NCBI RefSeq assembly: GCF_036850765.1
Contig: NC_089490.1
Span: forward strand, 105,208,574 to 105,272,573
Reading direction: 5' to 3'
DNA from: Saccopteryx bilineata
Taxonomy: Eukaryota; Chordata; Mammalia; Chiroptera; Emballonuridae
Length of the DNA: 64,000 nt
Position numbers and translations under genes: made by a program. The notes under the pieces are model-generated. The model was not told the DNA's origin, did not search any database, and was given only the letters and a program-made list of their open reading frames with translations. The number at the start of each line of letters is the position of its first letter. Position 1 is the first letter of the stretch. Below are positions 1-12,270 of this stretch, one piece after another.

Positions 1-1435
1 AGAAAGTGGTAGGTAGGACTGGGTCCCAGGCTTTGTGGCTCCTCAGCCACTACATTATACTGCCTCCCTCAGCAAGGTACAAGCCTCCCAATGCCTTACT
101 TTGGGGTGGGGTTTTAATGTTTTTAATGCATTAGAGAGAGAAAGGCTGGTTCTGTTTCTACTCTCCTTCTGCCCTCTGATACTCTACCCTCAAGTCAGTG
201 CCGAGATGGAAAAAGTCATGCACAAGGCTCAGCGAGACTAAACCCTGTGACACAGGGCAGGATGCCTGGGCACCCCCTCTGAGAAGGGTGACCCAAATGC
301 TACGTGACAGTGAAGGATACTTTCTCATCAGTAAAAGCCAAGGTGACACCCACCATCCACCTGCGTCCAACGCTGTGGGAAAATCTGTAAAATGCACACA
401 GGAAAAAAATACATGCTGGAGTCAGAGTGCCTGGATTTCAGCCCTCCCTCTGCCATCAGTGCTGGGAGCCGACACTTCCACCCAGGGCTCAGTGGTCTTG
501 TATTTCCCCCCCTGGAATCGCCCACTCTAGAGTGCTACAAGGGGAAATGTCTGCTCCTCTACCACCTTGTCTAGAAGAGAAGACGCCTGAGAAACAGAAT
601 GAATGATGGGACAGCACACTCTGCCACCACAGGAGTATAAATTACTCAATAAGAATTTTAGTCACAACATTTTAGTCATAACAACTAGGTTGTTTAAAAT
701 ACAACATCGCTTGGGCAATATTAAAATACAGTACATACAATAAATAACATGTGTGGTATATAACTTTAATGAAAATTCCATGTCAGCCGCTCTCCTCCAT
801 TCTCTACCCTCATGTTACTTGTATAAATACCCCAGTGGATTCATTAACATTTGTCCTCCGATCTTGATTAACTTGTTACAGCTACTACCCTTTGAAAACA
901 AAGGAGGCACTATATTTCCATTTAATCTTTGCTCCAGAAATCAGATAAGACACAGGTACTAAACCACATCATTCTAGACAGTGACCTTGGAAAGCAGCTC
1001 TTGCTAAGGCAGCAGCAATCAGGTGTGCACACCCCTAAGGCTGTAACACTGGGAAGGGAAAGACAGAGAGCAACAGAATTCTGCAGGGTGAGTTCCCTGC
1101 CTCCACACTAAACCCAGTCCCTCGGAAGCCACCACTACGCTACACAGTCACAGGCGCCTGGCCACACAGACTCCATCCTTACGGCTGGCACAAGAAACTA
1201 AATGTCAGCTCAAAAGCAGCCGAGTGGTCAGTCTGCTCCAGTCGGCTGAATTTCGCGGAGGCAGCTCCTGCAGATGACGCCCCACTCCACGCAGAACGGC
1301 TATGACAGGCTCAGGTGGACTGTCACTGCACTTGACTGCAGCCAACACTCATGTTGAAAACTACTTTACACGGCCCTATGTGGTTATGAGAGATACAAAA
1401 GTTAGGAGCACAGATCTGAACAAGTCTGCCCAGGA
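1..1435. other. NT5DC3 intron 3, no gene seen
   Basis: Single-copy-looking intronic sequence. All open frames are short, lack splice-site support and show no protein family I recognise. There are no clear SINEs or LINEs in this part. Confidence 0.5.
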
Positions 1436-1625
1436 TTCAAATCCCAGCTCCTGTATTAAATGACTACGGTATTACCTGGACAGGAAATTTAACTCATTGG
1501 GTCTCATTGTCATTTTTAAACTGGGAACAATGACAGGACCTACCTCCTGGCGTTAATGCAAAGACTAAATGAGTTACTGTACAGGAACAGTGACTGGGAC
1601 ACGGTAAAGGCTGGTGGGCTGTGAT
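1435..1625 (+). repeat. MIR-like SINE fragment
   Basis: The run reads like the core and 3' half of a MIR: a 'ggattcaaatcccagctcc' segment, then 'tgggtctcattgtcatttttaaactgg' and 'acctacctcctgg...aaatgagttactgtacaggaacagtgactggg'. Diverged and without target-site duplications, as expected for an old mammalian element. Confidence 0.7.
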
Positions 1626-1889
1626 GGGAACAGCCCTAGCTTTTCACAAAGGTTTTATTTAAGAAGTAAAACCGTGAGTACAAAATAGGACTGCAGTGGA
1701 AAGCAGGCTACCACCTCCTGCCAAGTGGCACCCACTCCGACGGCCCATAAAATTCCACTCGGTACAGAAACTGTGGTCCCACAGCAGGTCTCAGGTCTAG
1801 AAACGAGTGACACTGAGGGGGAAGCATTCTTCCTAGCCATTGCCTCACTCATTACCCCTTTTGAGGGGTAAGAGAATACAAGTGACATT

Positions 1890-2115
1890 TATTTGTGCCT
1901 ATAGTGCTTTGGGCTCTGTTCCAAGCATGCTTCAATCTGCATGACAAGCCATCCTTAAGGAGGGCACCAGAGTCATGACACAGGGGCAAACAAGGCTTTG
2001 AGATGGTGGGGCACTTGCTCAAGGCCACACAGGAAGTGGGACCCCAGAGCCCACACTCCACCTCCACTGGCCCAGCCACACCTTCCTCCAACACTGTGGT
2101 CACAGCGACCATCCC
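1890..2115 (+). repeat. MIR-like SINE fragment
   Basis: Contains a degenerate 'tttgggctctgttccaagcatgc' start and the typical 'cttgctcaaggccacacagg' end of a MIR, with heavy divergence between. Recognised by sense; no library search was possible. Confidence 0.6.
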
Positions 2116-3572
2116 CCAGCCTAAAAGCTGGACACTCCTTCCCCTATAAACACTTCAATTGGCTCCTCCTGCCTAGCTCCAACCACACGAACACTTTAAC
2201 ACCACAGCTAATTTATCTACAAAAGAAACAAGGCAATTAGGAGCCGTGAGGTCACGTGATCACAGAAGAGCAAATAAAAAGCCCATTTCAGGCTGAGGGG
2301 CGAGGCAAGGCCTCTCCCTCCACAAGTCAGCCCTGAAGAAGGGCTGGGATTTCAAGAAAGGAAGAAAAACTATCCTGGTAGGTGGCCGCCAGCATGAGCA
2401 GGTACTGAGCAAGAAGACAAGGGAACTCAGAGGAAAGGAATACCCCTGCTGTTTGTACCTGCCCAGCATCCACTCCCTCTGTGTCTGGATGAAACTGTAG
2501 GGAGCAGACACACCCCTCCTCCTCCCAACCCAGAGCTGGGGGGATGAAAGCCTGGTAATTCCAGGGGTCACCACACAGAGGAGCCTGCCCAAGAGGAAGC
2601 GAACCCTGAGAGCAAGAGAGTCAAGACATGGCAAGAGTTGTGACATCAATTTGTCCCCGGGGCCAGCCACACCTGCAGCGGACACTGTCCCTGGACTTAC
2701 ACAATGAGTGAGCCAGTGCTGTGCTCTCGTTGAAGCCAGTTTGAGCCGGCTTTCAGCCACCTGCAACTAAGAGTCTCACCCAGCCTAGGAAGTGAGGGAG
2801 CTGGATGTGCAGAAAGAGGAAGCTAAGGGTTTGGAGGCTGCTGGAACACCTAAGAGGTGTGGGCTTCCGGTCTCTAGACAGTGGGGACCCATCCTGGATT
2901 TCAGAAGAAAAAAGGGAGTGGTCAAGGAAAGTGCTTTAGGTAAATCAGTTGAGCAACAATGTCCAGGACAAACTACTCTGCAGAAAACAGAGCCTAGGAG
3001 AGAAGGAGTGAGTGTCTGTGCCAGGGAGCTGACTCTTACCTGTAGACAGTTCCCAGCTGAATGTAATGAAAGGCATCAATCTTCATCAATATTGCCTTCA
3101 AAAACATAAACACAAGCACAGGTAAATAATGCGTGGCAATTTGCATACTGTGTGAGAACTCCAGGAGTCATTATAAATCCTACCGACATCAAGTTGTCAC
3201 AACAAGGCAGCACCTGTGTGTTTCTGAAAGAACTGCTTGCTGATTAAATCACTGTGGACTCATTAAAGAATGGCCTATCTGCAAAACAAAGATATGAAAA
3301 CTGGCTCTTCCTCAAAACATCAAAAGGACTGCAGGGAAACAAACGCTATCTCCCAAATTGCTAAAGGCACTTGTGCTTTTCTAATGCACAGTCTCTTGAA
3401 AAACACTTTCTCCAAAACACTTTCTCCAAAGCAATTTCTTGAAGAATTCAGCACTGTGTCCCCAAAGAACGTGAATTTAAAATCAATTAATGTGTAGAGC
3501 AGAGAAAAGCACTAACAGTACATTTCATCCCCAAACAGTGCTAAACTAGAAAAACACGAGGAGCAAACCTAC
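2115..3572. other. NT5DC3 intron 3 proximal part, no gene seen
   Basis: Intronic sequence next to exon 3. The longest open frame (168 codons, minus strand, 2260-2766) has no domain, no splice-site context and biased composition, and I treat it as chance. A small imperfect tandem duplication of about 14 bp (aacactttctcca type) occurs near 3402-3430. Confidence 0.5.
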
Positions 3573-3647
3573 CCGCTGCACGTCATAATGAAGTCCGCGA
3601 ATTGCAAAATTTGGGTCGTATTCATACTTTCTGATCTCCATGGGATA
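3573..3647 (-). CDS. NT5DC3: NT5DC3 coding exon 3
   Basis: Internal exon of exactly 75 nt, 25 codons, phase 0 at both ends. It starts [18 protein letters not shown] and ends LHYDVQR at the donor gtaggt. The acceptor is a long pyrimidine tract (tttctttcttttttcttag). It reads directly on from the ...NEHR end of exon 2. The segment follows the HAD nucleophile loop and contributes to the core fold of the 5'-nucleotidase domain. The last residue is Arg, where I remember Lys in other NT5DC proteins. I see no continuation (the AFHYIQ-type segment) in the 3.5 kb to the left, so the next exon should lie outside the window. The gene is therefore 3'-truncated by the window edge. Confidence 0.93.
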
Positions 3648-3752
3648 CTAAGAAAAAAGAAAGAAACCAGTTTTAGCTAACAAGGAACAAATATTGATCG
3701 ACTTAGACCTATGCAACTTATGACCATTCAACTTTACGACCACAATCGCTAG

Positions 3753-4451
3753 TGTTGGGCAGATAAAATATATTATGCTCACTTTATTAAAAACGGCGCT
3801 GCCCACGAGGAGGCCGTCGCCCAGGTGATATTAATGTGTGTCTCTGTGGGCAGGTAGAATCCTTGTAGCCTGGTGCTTGGTTTTGGGATTAAGCCTTTCC
3901 CACCCGTTTTGATGTGAGGCGGTACAATCCAATCATGCCTCAGAGAAGTGTCTTTGTATTAGAGACTTCCCTATTATGTATATTGGATTAAAGGTTTGGA
4001 ATCTACACTATAAAATGGGGGCAGAATGAGAGCTTGCTCTCTTGGTTCCTGGGATGATTAGCATGAGAGAGCAGAGGGAGCAGAGCAGAGAGCAGAAAGA
4101 GGCCATGTGGCCAGGAGAAGCAGCCAAGATGGTGAGTGAGAGGCCAGTTTGTGCAGTTTGATGCTGGAGAAGAAAGGAGATGGGGAACAGAGGTGAATAA
4201 GTCTGGTGAGCTAGAAACCTTTGATTCTAGGAAACTCGGATAAGTCAGTAGCTTTGTGAGCACTGAATGTGAGTGGGTTTTGGAGCCCAGTGTGTGTTTT
4301 TACTTGCCCGTCGGGTGCAAGCTAGGATTAAAGATGGTGGCCCACCAGTTTTTGGCTCCGTTGTTTCTTTACCAACTGTCCGAATCCAATGCGAACCTGC
4401 ATGAGCCAGGCGGCTGTGATGGTGGCCCTGGCCGTGGCTTCTGGCCTTACA
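3753..4451 (+). mobile_element. Solo LTR of an endogenous retrovirus
   Basis: 699-bp LTR starting TGTTGGGC and ending CTTACA, flanked on both sides by the same 5-bp duplication GCTAG (3748-3752 and 4452-4456). It carries a TATA-like TATAAAAT at 4009-4016 and an ATTAAA at 4327-4332, in the order expected for U3-R-U5 on the plus strand. No internal gag, pol or env remains, so recombination between two LTRs has removed the provirus body. It lies antisense to NT5DC3. The family is not recognised; the TSD length fits a class I or class III element. Confidence 0.8.
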
Positions 4452-6358
4452 GCTAGCCACGACTGCTCCACGTCTGGCAGCGCAAGCATTGCCCAGCTGG
4501 GCGTACGACAGTGCAGACCAGCTTCCGGCTGCACTACCACCTCCGCGTGCACCATTTCAACTGTTATCCCAGACTCGGTACAGCAATTTGTGTTTTGTGT
4601 CTTGGATATTTTTCATCAAACCCCTCCCAAGATGTCTACCAAGAGGAAATTGTCTTTGCAAATATTAAACCAGTTGTACTGGTAATGCAGTGTTTTACTT
4701 AAACCTGACGAATGTAAAAATAAGAAACAAAATGGTGTAGAGATGATGCAAATGGCATAAAATAAAGAAAATTATGATATATAATAATGAAAGAAAATTA
4801 TGATAAAATATGACTTAAAGATTTTTATAGTGGGACAAGATGGCGATAGAGTAGGCAGACGTACCAACTTCCACCTCCCAGAACCAAAGTGGATTACAAA
4901 CTAATTTTAAGAACCATCATCTGGAAAAACCAACTTTGGACTAAACTAAGAGGACTCTTCAACCAAGGAACACTGAAGAAGCCACACCGAGACTGGTAGG
5001 AAAAGCGGAAACGTGGAGAGGGCTGCCCAGCTCCCTGGAACGAACGGCAGCCCAGAAATACTCGTGTGGTGGGAAGTGAGTTTAGCAGAGAGGGGAGGGT
5101 CCTGAGCCCCAGGAACAAAGACCCAGCCTGCAGCCCCAGAGCCTAGAAGAGGCGAATAGACAGTATTTAGCTGGAAACAAGTCAGGATACTGCTTGCGAG
5201 AAAGAGACTGATTTCTCAGACCCAGGTTTCTTCTTAAAGGGACTGTGCAGAAAACCACTCTCACAACCACTCACCCGGGGCTCCCGGGGACAGGGAGAGA
5301 GGAGAGGACTGGAGCAGCAGGAAGAGAGTGTAATCTAGGAGGCACAGGGAGAAACACTTTGAGAGATAGCCACCCTAACCCCTGAGACAAGTCACTCCCC
5401 AAATCTGAAGTGAATATTTCTCCTGGAACAGCAATACCAGCAAAGGGACACCAGCCAAACAAGCTCTCCTGCGGCACTCAGAGCAGAGTCGCTTAGAAGG
5501 AGGGAGCTTTCAGGACTACAGTAGTAAGTCTTAGGGTCTGAGCTGCAGCACCCTCACCCACACGGCTGAGGGCTCGCTGGAGGGCGGGCAGTGGTGGGAT
5601 GCGGAGGCGCGGTTCGGTCGGCAAGGGCGGAAGTTGGCTGGCCACCACTGAGGCCCAGGTGTGAGCTCCATCTTGCCCGGCTGGGGAGGAGGGGGCGTGC
5701 AAAAGTGGTCAAGCCGAGCTGCAGGCCGCCTGCAATCCAGCCTGTGGGGAAAAGGCAGGAGCCCTGGAAGGGGCAGAGACCCGCCCTTGAGCAAGGGTGC
5801 AGGGGCAGAGCCTCGCCTCACCCCACCTGCCCGTGGAACCGAGGCAAGTGGTCTGACGCAGAAGCTGGCTCCTCCCGCAGGGGTGGAGCCAAAAGCCCAG
5901 AACAGGCGGAATCCCGCAACTGATCACGGGCACGCAGCCCACCCCGGCCAGTGGAGCCAAGGCTTGCAGCTGTCCCGGAAGCTGGCTCCTCCTGCAGGGG
6001 TGGGGCAAAAGCCCGGAATCAGGCAGAGACCCACAGGTGAGCAAAGGTGCTCACCCCAGCCCTCAGGGCCAATGCTTGCAGCCAGGATGCAGTGCATACT
6101 GCCATCCACGGGGGCAGGTGAAGGCCGAGGCCACCAAGGCTTGTACACCTGAGCATGTGATCACAGCCCCTCCTGTGAAGGAGAGGCAGAAACCACAGCA
6201 ACAGCCCCAGTGGGCTGGCACCGGCAACACCCATACTCGAATGCCCTAGGAAGCAGCAGCAGAGGGGGTGGTGGACCTGCAGACAGACCACACCTAGGGA
6301 ACACAGAGGCCACACCCAGTGGACTCCAGTGACCAAAACCTTCTTTTATACAGACAAA

Positions 6359-7262
6359 ATGAGAAGGCAGAGAAATGCAACACAAATGAATCAAGAGAAA
6401 TCCCCAGAAAAGGACATGAATGAGTCAGATACAACCAAAATACCAGATGCAGAGTTTAAAATAACGATTGTTAGGATGCTCAAAGATCTTAGAACAACAA
6501 TAGATGGTCATTGTGAACACCTAAATAAAGAGATAGCAAATATAAAAATGGACATTGAAATAATTAAAAAGAATCAGTCAGAAATGACATATACAATATC
6601 AGAAATGAAGAACACAATGGAAGGAATTAAAAGCAGGATGGATGAAGCTGAGAATCGAATAAGAGAGTTAGAGGACAAGATAAATGAAGGCACGGAAGCA
6701 GAGCAGAAAAAAGAAAAGAGACTCAAAAAGTCTGAGGAAACTCTAAGAGACCTCAGTGACAACATGAAGAGAAATAACATCCGCATCATAGGGGTTCCTG
6801 AAGAAGAGAAAGAACAAGGGATAGAGACTTTTTTCAAACACACCATAGCTGAAAACTTCCCTCAATTAAGGAAGGAAAACATCTCACAAGTTTAAGCACA
6901 GAGAACTCCATTAAAGAGAAACCCAAAGAAATCTATACCAAGACACACACATTATAATTAAAATACCAAAGCTAAGTGATAAAGAGAAAATATTAAAAGC
7001 TGCTAGAGAAAAAAAGACTATCACCTACAAAGGAGCCCCCATAAGGATGACATCTGACTTCTCAACAGAAACACTTGAGGCCAGAAGGGAATGGCAAGAA
7101 ATATTCAAAGTAATGCAGAACAAGAGCCTAAAACCAAGACTACTTTATCCAGCAAGGCTATCCTTTAAAATTGAAGGAGAAATAAAATGCTTTCCAGACA
7201 AAAAAAAAAAAAAAAACTCAAGGAATTCACTACAACCAAACCAATGCTGCAAGAAATGCTAA
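6359..7262 (+). pseudogene. L1 ORF1 remnant (RNA-binding chaperone)
   Basis: The ATG at 6359 opens a frame to a TAA at 6893-6895. It contains a long coiled coil rich in Glu, Lys and Ile (roughly residues 60-150, with the ISEMKNTMEGIKSRMDEAENRIRELEDKI-type heptads, also seen in other L1 ORF1p) followed by the start of the RRM-like domain (NNIRIIGVPEE). The C-terminal domain continues in another frame to 7262, with DFSTETLEARREWQ and LLYPARLSFK visible. At least one frameshift and the early stop break it. An 18-nt run of A lies inside the C-terminal part, near 7200-7217. Confidence 0.88.
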
Positions 7263-7332
7263 CGGACCTGTGTAAACAGATCAAAGGGGAAAAAGAATAT
7301 AGCAAAAGAGGAATACAGTTTTAAAGAATAAA

Positions 7333-10300
7333 ATGGCAATAAACAACTACATACCAATAATAACCTTAAATGTAAATGGATTAAATGATCCAAACAAAAG
7401 ACATAGGGTAGCTGCATGGATAAGAAAACAGGACCCATACATATGCTGTCTATAAGAGACACACCTTAAAACAAAAGATGCACACAGACTGAAGATAAAA
7501 GGATGGAAAAAAATATTTCACGTAAATGGAAATGAAAATAAAGCTGGGGTAGCAATACTTATATCAGACAAAATAGACTTTAAAACAAAGGCTATAGTAA
7601 AAGATGAAGGAGGTCACTACATAATGATAAAGGGAGCAATCCAACAGGAAGATATAACCATTATAAATATCTACGCACCTAATATAGGAGCACCTAAATA
7701 TATAAAGCAGACTTTGATGGATTTAAAGGGTGAGATCAACAGCAATACTATAATAGTAGGGGATTTCAATACCCCACTAACATCACTAGATAGATCCTCA
7801 AGAAAGAAAATTAACAAAGAAACAGCAGACTTAAAGGATACACTAGATCAACTCAATTTAATAGATATCTTCAGAACCTTTTACCCTAAAGCAACAGAAT
7901 ATACATTCTTTTCAAGTGCTCATGGTACATTCTCTAGGATAAACCACATGTTAGGGCACAAAAGCGGTCTCAACAAATATAAGAAGATTGAAATCATATT
8001 GAGCAATTTCTCTGATCACAATGGCATTAAACTAGAAATCAACCACAACAGAAAAACTGAAAAATACTCAAACACTTGGAAACTAAAAAGCATGTTATTA
8101 AATAATGAATGGGTTAACAATGAGATCAAAGAAGAAATTTTAAAATTCCTAGAAACGAACGATAATGAGCATACATCTACTCAAAATTTATGGGACACAG
8201 CAAAAGCAGTCCTGAGAGGGAAGTTCATAGCATTACAGGCAAACCTTAAGAAGCTAGAAAAAGATCAAATAAACAACTTGACCCTGCATCTAAAAGAACT
8301 AGAAAAAGAACAGCAAGTAAAACCCAGAGGTAGTAGAAGGAAGGAAATAATAAAGATCAGAGCAGAAATGACATAGAGGCTAAAGAAACAATACAGAGGA
8401 TCAATGAAACCAGGAGCTGGTTCTTTGAAAAGGTAAACAAGATCAATGAACCTTTAACCAGACTCACCAAGAAAAAAAGAGAGAGGACTCAAATAAATAA
8501 AATTAGAAACGAGAGTGGAGAAATAACAACTGACACAACAAAAATACAAAATATTGTAAGAAAATACTATGAAGAATTATATGCCAAAAAACTAGACAAC
8601 CTAGATGAAATGGACAAATTCCTTCAAACATATAATCTTCCAAAAATCAATCTGGAAGAATTAGAAAACCTAAACAGAACAATTACACAAAATGAGATTG
8701 AAACAATTATCAAAATTTCCCAAGAAAGAAAAGTCCTGGGCCTGATGGCTTCACAAGAGAATTCTACCAAATATTCAAAGAAGAACTAACTCTTATCCTT
8801 CTCAAACTATTTCAAAAAATTCAAGAGGAAGGAAGACTTCCAAGCTCCTTTTATGAGGCGAGTATAATTCTGATTCCAAAACCAGGCAAAGACAACACAA
8901 AGAAAGAAAATTATAGACCAATATCCCTGATGAATTTAGATGCTAAAATCCTCAACAAAATATTAGCAAACTGAATCCAGCAATATATGAAAAAAATCAT
9001 ACACCATGATCAAGTGGAATTTATTCTGGGGAGGCAAAGCTGGTACAATATTCACAAATCAATTAATGTGATTCATCACATAAACAAAAGGAAGGAGAAA
9101 AACCACATGATAATTTCAATAGATGCAGAAAAAGCATTTGATAAAATCCAGCACCCATTCATGATCAAAACTCTCAGCAAAGTGGGAATACAGGGAACAT
9201 ACCTCAACATGATAAAGGCCATCCATGACTAACGCACAGCCAACATCATACTTAATGGACAAAAATTAAAAGCAATCCCCTTAAGATCAGGAACAAGTCA
9301 GTGGTGCCCCCTTTCACCACTTTTATTCAACATAGTTCTGAAAGTCCTAGCCACAGCAATCAGACAAGAAAAAGAAATAAAAGGCATCCAAATTGGAAAA
9401 GAAGAAGTAAAACTATCATTATTTGCAGATGATATGATATTGTATATAGAAAACCTTAAAGTCTCAGTCAAAAAACTACTGGACCTGATAAATGAATTCA
9501 GCAAGGTGGCAGGATATAAAATTAATACTCAGAAATCAGAGGCATTTTTATACACTAACAATGAACTGTCAGAAAGAGAAATTAAGGAAGCAATCCCCTT
9601 CACCATTGCAACCAAAAAAATAAAGTACCTAGGAATAAATTTAACCAGGGAGATTAAAGATTTGTACTCGGAAAATTATAAAACATTGATAAAAGAAATC
9701 AAGGAAGATACAAACAAGTGGAAGCATATACTGTGCTCATGGTTAGGAAGAATAAACATCATTAAAATGTCTATATTACCCAAAGCAATTTATAAATTTA
9801 ATGCAATACCAATTCAAATACCAATGACTTACTTCAAAGATATAGAACACATATTTCAAAAATTTATATGGAACCAAAAGAGAACACGAATAACCTCAGC
9901 TATCTTGAAAAGGAAGAATAAAGTGGGAGGTATCACACTTCCGGATATCAAGTTATACTACAGGGCTATTGTATTCAAAACAGCCTGGTACTGGCATAAG
10001 AACTGGCATATAGATCAATGGAACAGAACTGAAAACCCAGAAATAAACCCACACCTTTATGGACAACTGATATTTGACAAAGGAGGTAAGAGCATACATT
10101 GGAGTAAAGACAGCCTCTTCAACAAATGGTGTTGGGAAAATTGGACAGCTACCTGCAAAAAAATGAAACTAGACCCCACCAACTTACACCATTCACAAAA
10201 ATAAACTCAAAATGGATAAAAGACTTAAATGTAAGCCGTAAAACCATTAGCATCTTAGAAGAAAACATAGGCAGTAAGCTTTCTGACATCTCTCGCAGCA

Positions 10301-11148
10301 ATATATTTGCCGACTTATCTCATCGGACAAGTGAAATAAAAGACAGAATAAACAAATGGGACTATATCAAACTAAAAAGCTTTTGCACAGCTAAAGACAA
10401 TAAGAACAGAATAAAAAGACAAACTACACAATGGGAGAACATATTTGACAATACGTCTGATATGGGGTTAATAACCAAAATTTTTATAAAGAACTTGTAA
10501 AACTCAATACCAGGAAAACAATCCAATCAAAAAATGGGCGAAAGAAATGAATAGACACTTCTCCAAAGAAGACATACAGATGGCCAATAGGCATATGAAA
10601 AATGCTCAATATCACTAATTATTAGAGAAATGCAAATTAAAACCACAATGAGATATCACCTCACACCAGTCAGAATGGTGCTCATCAACAAAACAACACA
10701 GAATAAGTGCTGGCGAGGATGTGGAGAAAAGGGAACCCTCCTGCACTGCTGGTGGGAATGCAGACTGGTGCAGCCACTGTGGAAAACAGTATGGAGATTC
10801 CTCAAGAAATTAAAAATTGAACTGCCTTTTGACCCAGCTATCCCACTTTTAGGAATATACCCCAAGAACATCATAGAACTGTTTCAAAAGAAGAAATGCA
10901 CCCCCATGTTTATGGCAGCATTGTTCTCAATAGCGAAGATCTGGAAACAGCCCAAGTGTCCGTCAGAGGATGAGTGGATTAAAAAGCTTTGGTACATATA
11001 TACTATGGAATACTACTCAGCCATAAGAAATGATGACATCGGATCATTTACAACAACATGGATGGACCTTGATAACATTATACGGAATGAAATAAGTAAA
11101 TCAGAAAAAACTAAGAACTATATGAACCCATGCATAGATGGGACATAA
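7333..11148 (+). pseudogene. L1 ORF2 remnant (endonuclease and reverse transcriptase)
   Basis: Starts MAINNYIPIITLNVNGLND, the usual L1 endonuclease start. An in-frame stop near 7453 falls in the ETH region. Endonuclease signatures [15 protein letters not shown] and SDHNGIKLE follow in one open stretch (7624-8376). The reverse-transcriptase catalytic box FADD sits at 9422-9433. The C-terminal Cys-rich segment ([18 protein letters not shown]) is at about 10709-10762. The frame changes several times and includes multiple stops, so no full protein can be made. Order and motifs are standard for L1 ORF2. Confidence 0.9.
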
Positions 11149-11514
11149 AAATGAGACTCAGAGACATGGACAAGAATGTGATGGTTACGGGGGGGTGGGG
11201 GGAGGAGAAGGAGGATGGGGAGGGGAGGGGCACAAAGAAAACCAGATAGAAGGTGACCGAAGATAATTTGACTTTGGGTGAAGGGTATGCAACATAATCA
11301 AATGTCAAAATAATCTGGAGATGTTTTCTCTGAACATATGTACCCTGATTTATCGATGTCACCCTATTAAAATTAATAATAAAAAAATAAAAGGTAAAAA
11401 ATAAAAAGATTTTTATAACATTATTTCACAGTACTGTACATATAGCCTACTCAACTTATGACCAAATCCTGTTACAACCGGTCTGTAGGAACCAATCGTG
11501 GTCGTAAGTCAAGC

Positions 11515-12270
11515 ACTAGCTGTACTAGGTTCAAGGTGGTGTCCAGATTTGGTCCTTGTACAAAGGCCGAGGTGGCTGACACACTCTGGTGGAAGATGGG
11601 GTCAGAAGGGACAAATCACACCCTGTCTCTCTGCTTCTGGACCTTGCACCCCCGCCCCCGCCCCCTTCCCACCCGGCCCCAGAGCCCTGGTCCAGCCCAC
11701 TGCCTGTGTATCTGCCCAGCAGATACACGGTGGCACCTCTCCCCTCAGCTTCTCTCATTGTCATGCCTGCCCCCCTCCCCCCCTCCACCCCTGGACTCCC
11801 ACTCCCTGAGACCCCAGACGCAATTCTGCTTCTACCTCCATTAATACACTGTCAGCCATTCTCTCCACTCAAACGGCACCTCCATATTGCAGCCCCCAGA
11901 TGGGCCCATTCCTCGGTTTCATGAAGAGACCCAAGTTGAAAACATTTCACAGGGACCCCTCTCATTACATTTCTGTAGCTGTCATTACATTTCTCATCTG
12001 GACAGCAGGCCACTGCTCACCCTCCAGGGCTGGGGGGACCCAGTACAGCACCCACACACACACTCGGTCATGGAGGGGCCTTTCTCAACACATGGCTCCC
12101 AGTTACTGCTCCAACACTGACTCGAATGTGCATGGCTTTGAGAGGCAGCGCACCTCCCCTGGTATTTCTCAGTTATTAAACCATTTCTCAAGCCAGGCAA
12201 AAATCTCAGCGCCCTCCTTATCTACTGCACCAGGCATCCCAGTACCTCCCTCCTTCCCAAGCCTAGAAAT
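11515..12270. other. NT5DC3 intron 2, no gene seen
   Basis: C-rich intronic sequence with CCCC/CCCG runs (11640-11800). Several overlapping open frames arise from this composition in all frames and share no family signature. Confidence 0.5.

Larger units (their letters stand above)
4830..11404 (+). mobile_element. Full-length but inactive LINE-1
   Basis: A 6.6-kb L1 in sense orientation on the plus strand, antisense to NT5DC3. The 13-bp TSD aaagatttttata is perfect at 4817-4829 and 11405-11417. Layout: 5' UTR 4830-6358 with GC-rich imperfect tandem units, ORF1 remnant 6359-7262, ORF2 remnant 7333-11148, a 3' UTR with a G-rich polypurine tract near 11190-11230, and an A-rich tail. Both ORFs carry stops and frameshifts, so it cannot move on its own. 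The complete 5' end makes it notable against the truncated copies elsewhere in the window. Confidence 0.93.
3708..11515. mobile_element. Old DNA transposon, split by a solo LTR and an L1 (outer layer of a nest)
   Basis: After removing the two younger insertions, three pieces remain: 3708-3752, 4457-4829 and 11418-11515, about 520 bp in all. The outer pieces share inverted sequence: the left reads ttacgaccacaatcg, and the right reads its complement-like form (caatcgtggtcgtaag), as terminal inverted repeats would. The middle piece includes a short frame at about 4632 reading MSTKRKLSLQ that may be a relic of a transposase start. A pogo/Tigger-type element is my guess; exact termini are not resolved. 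Confidence 0.45.

Noticed and set aside
2260..2766. 168-codon minus-strand ORF as a gene
   Set aside because: Lies in NT5DC3 intron 3 without splice sites, domain or conserved-looking composition; chance ORF.
5531..6336. Several 70-160 codon ORFs near 5.5-6.3 kb
   Set aside because: They are products of the GC-rich 5' UTR of the L1, overlap on both strands and have no family match.
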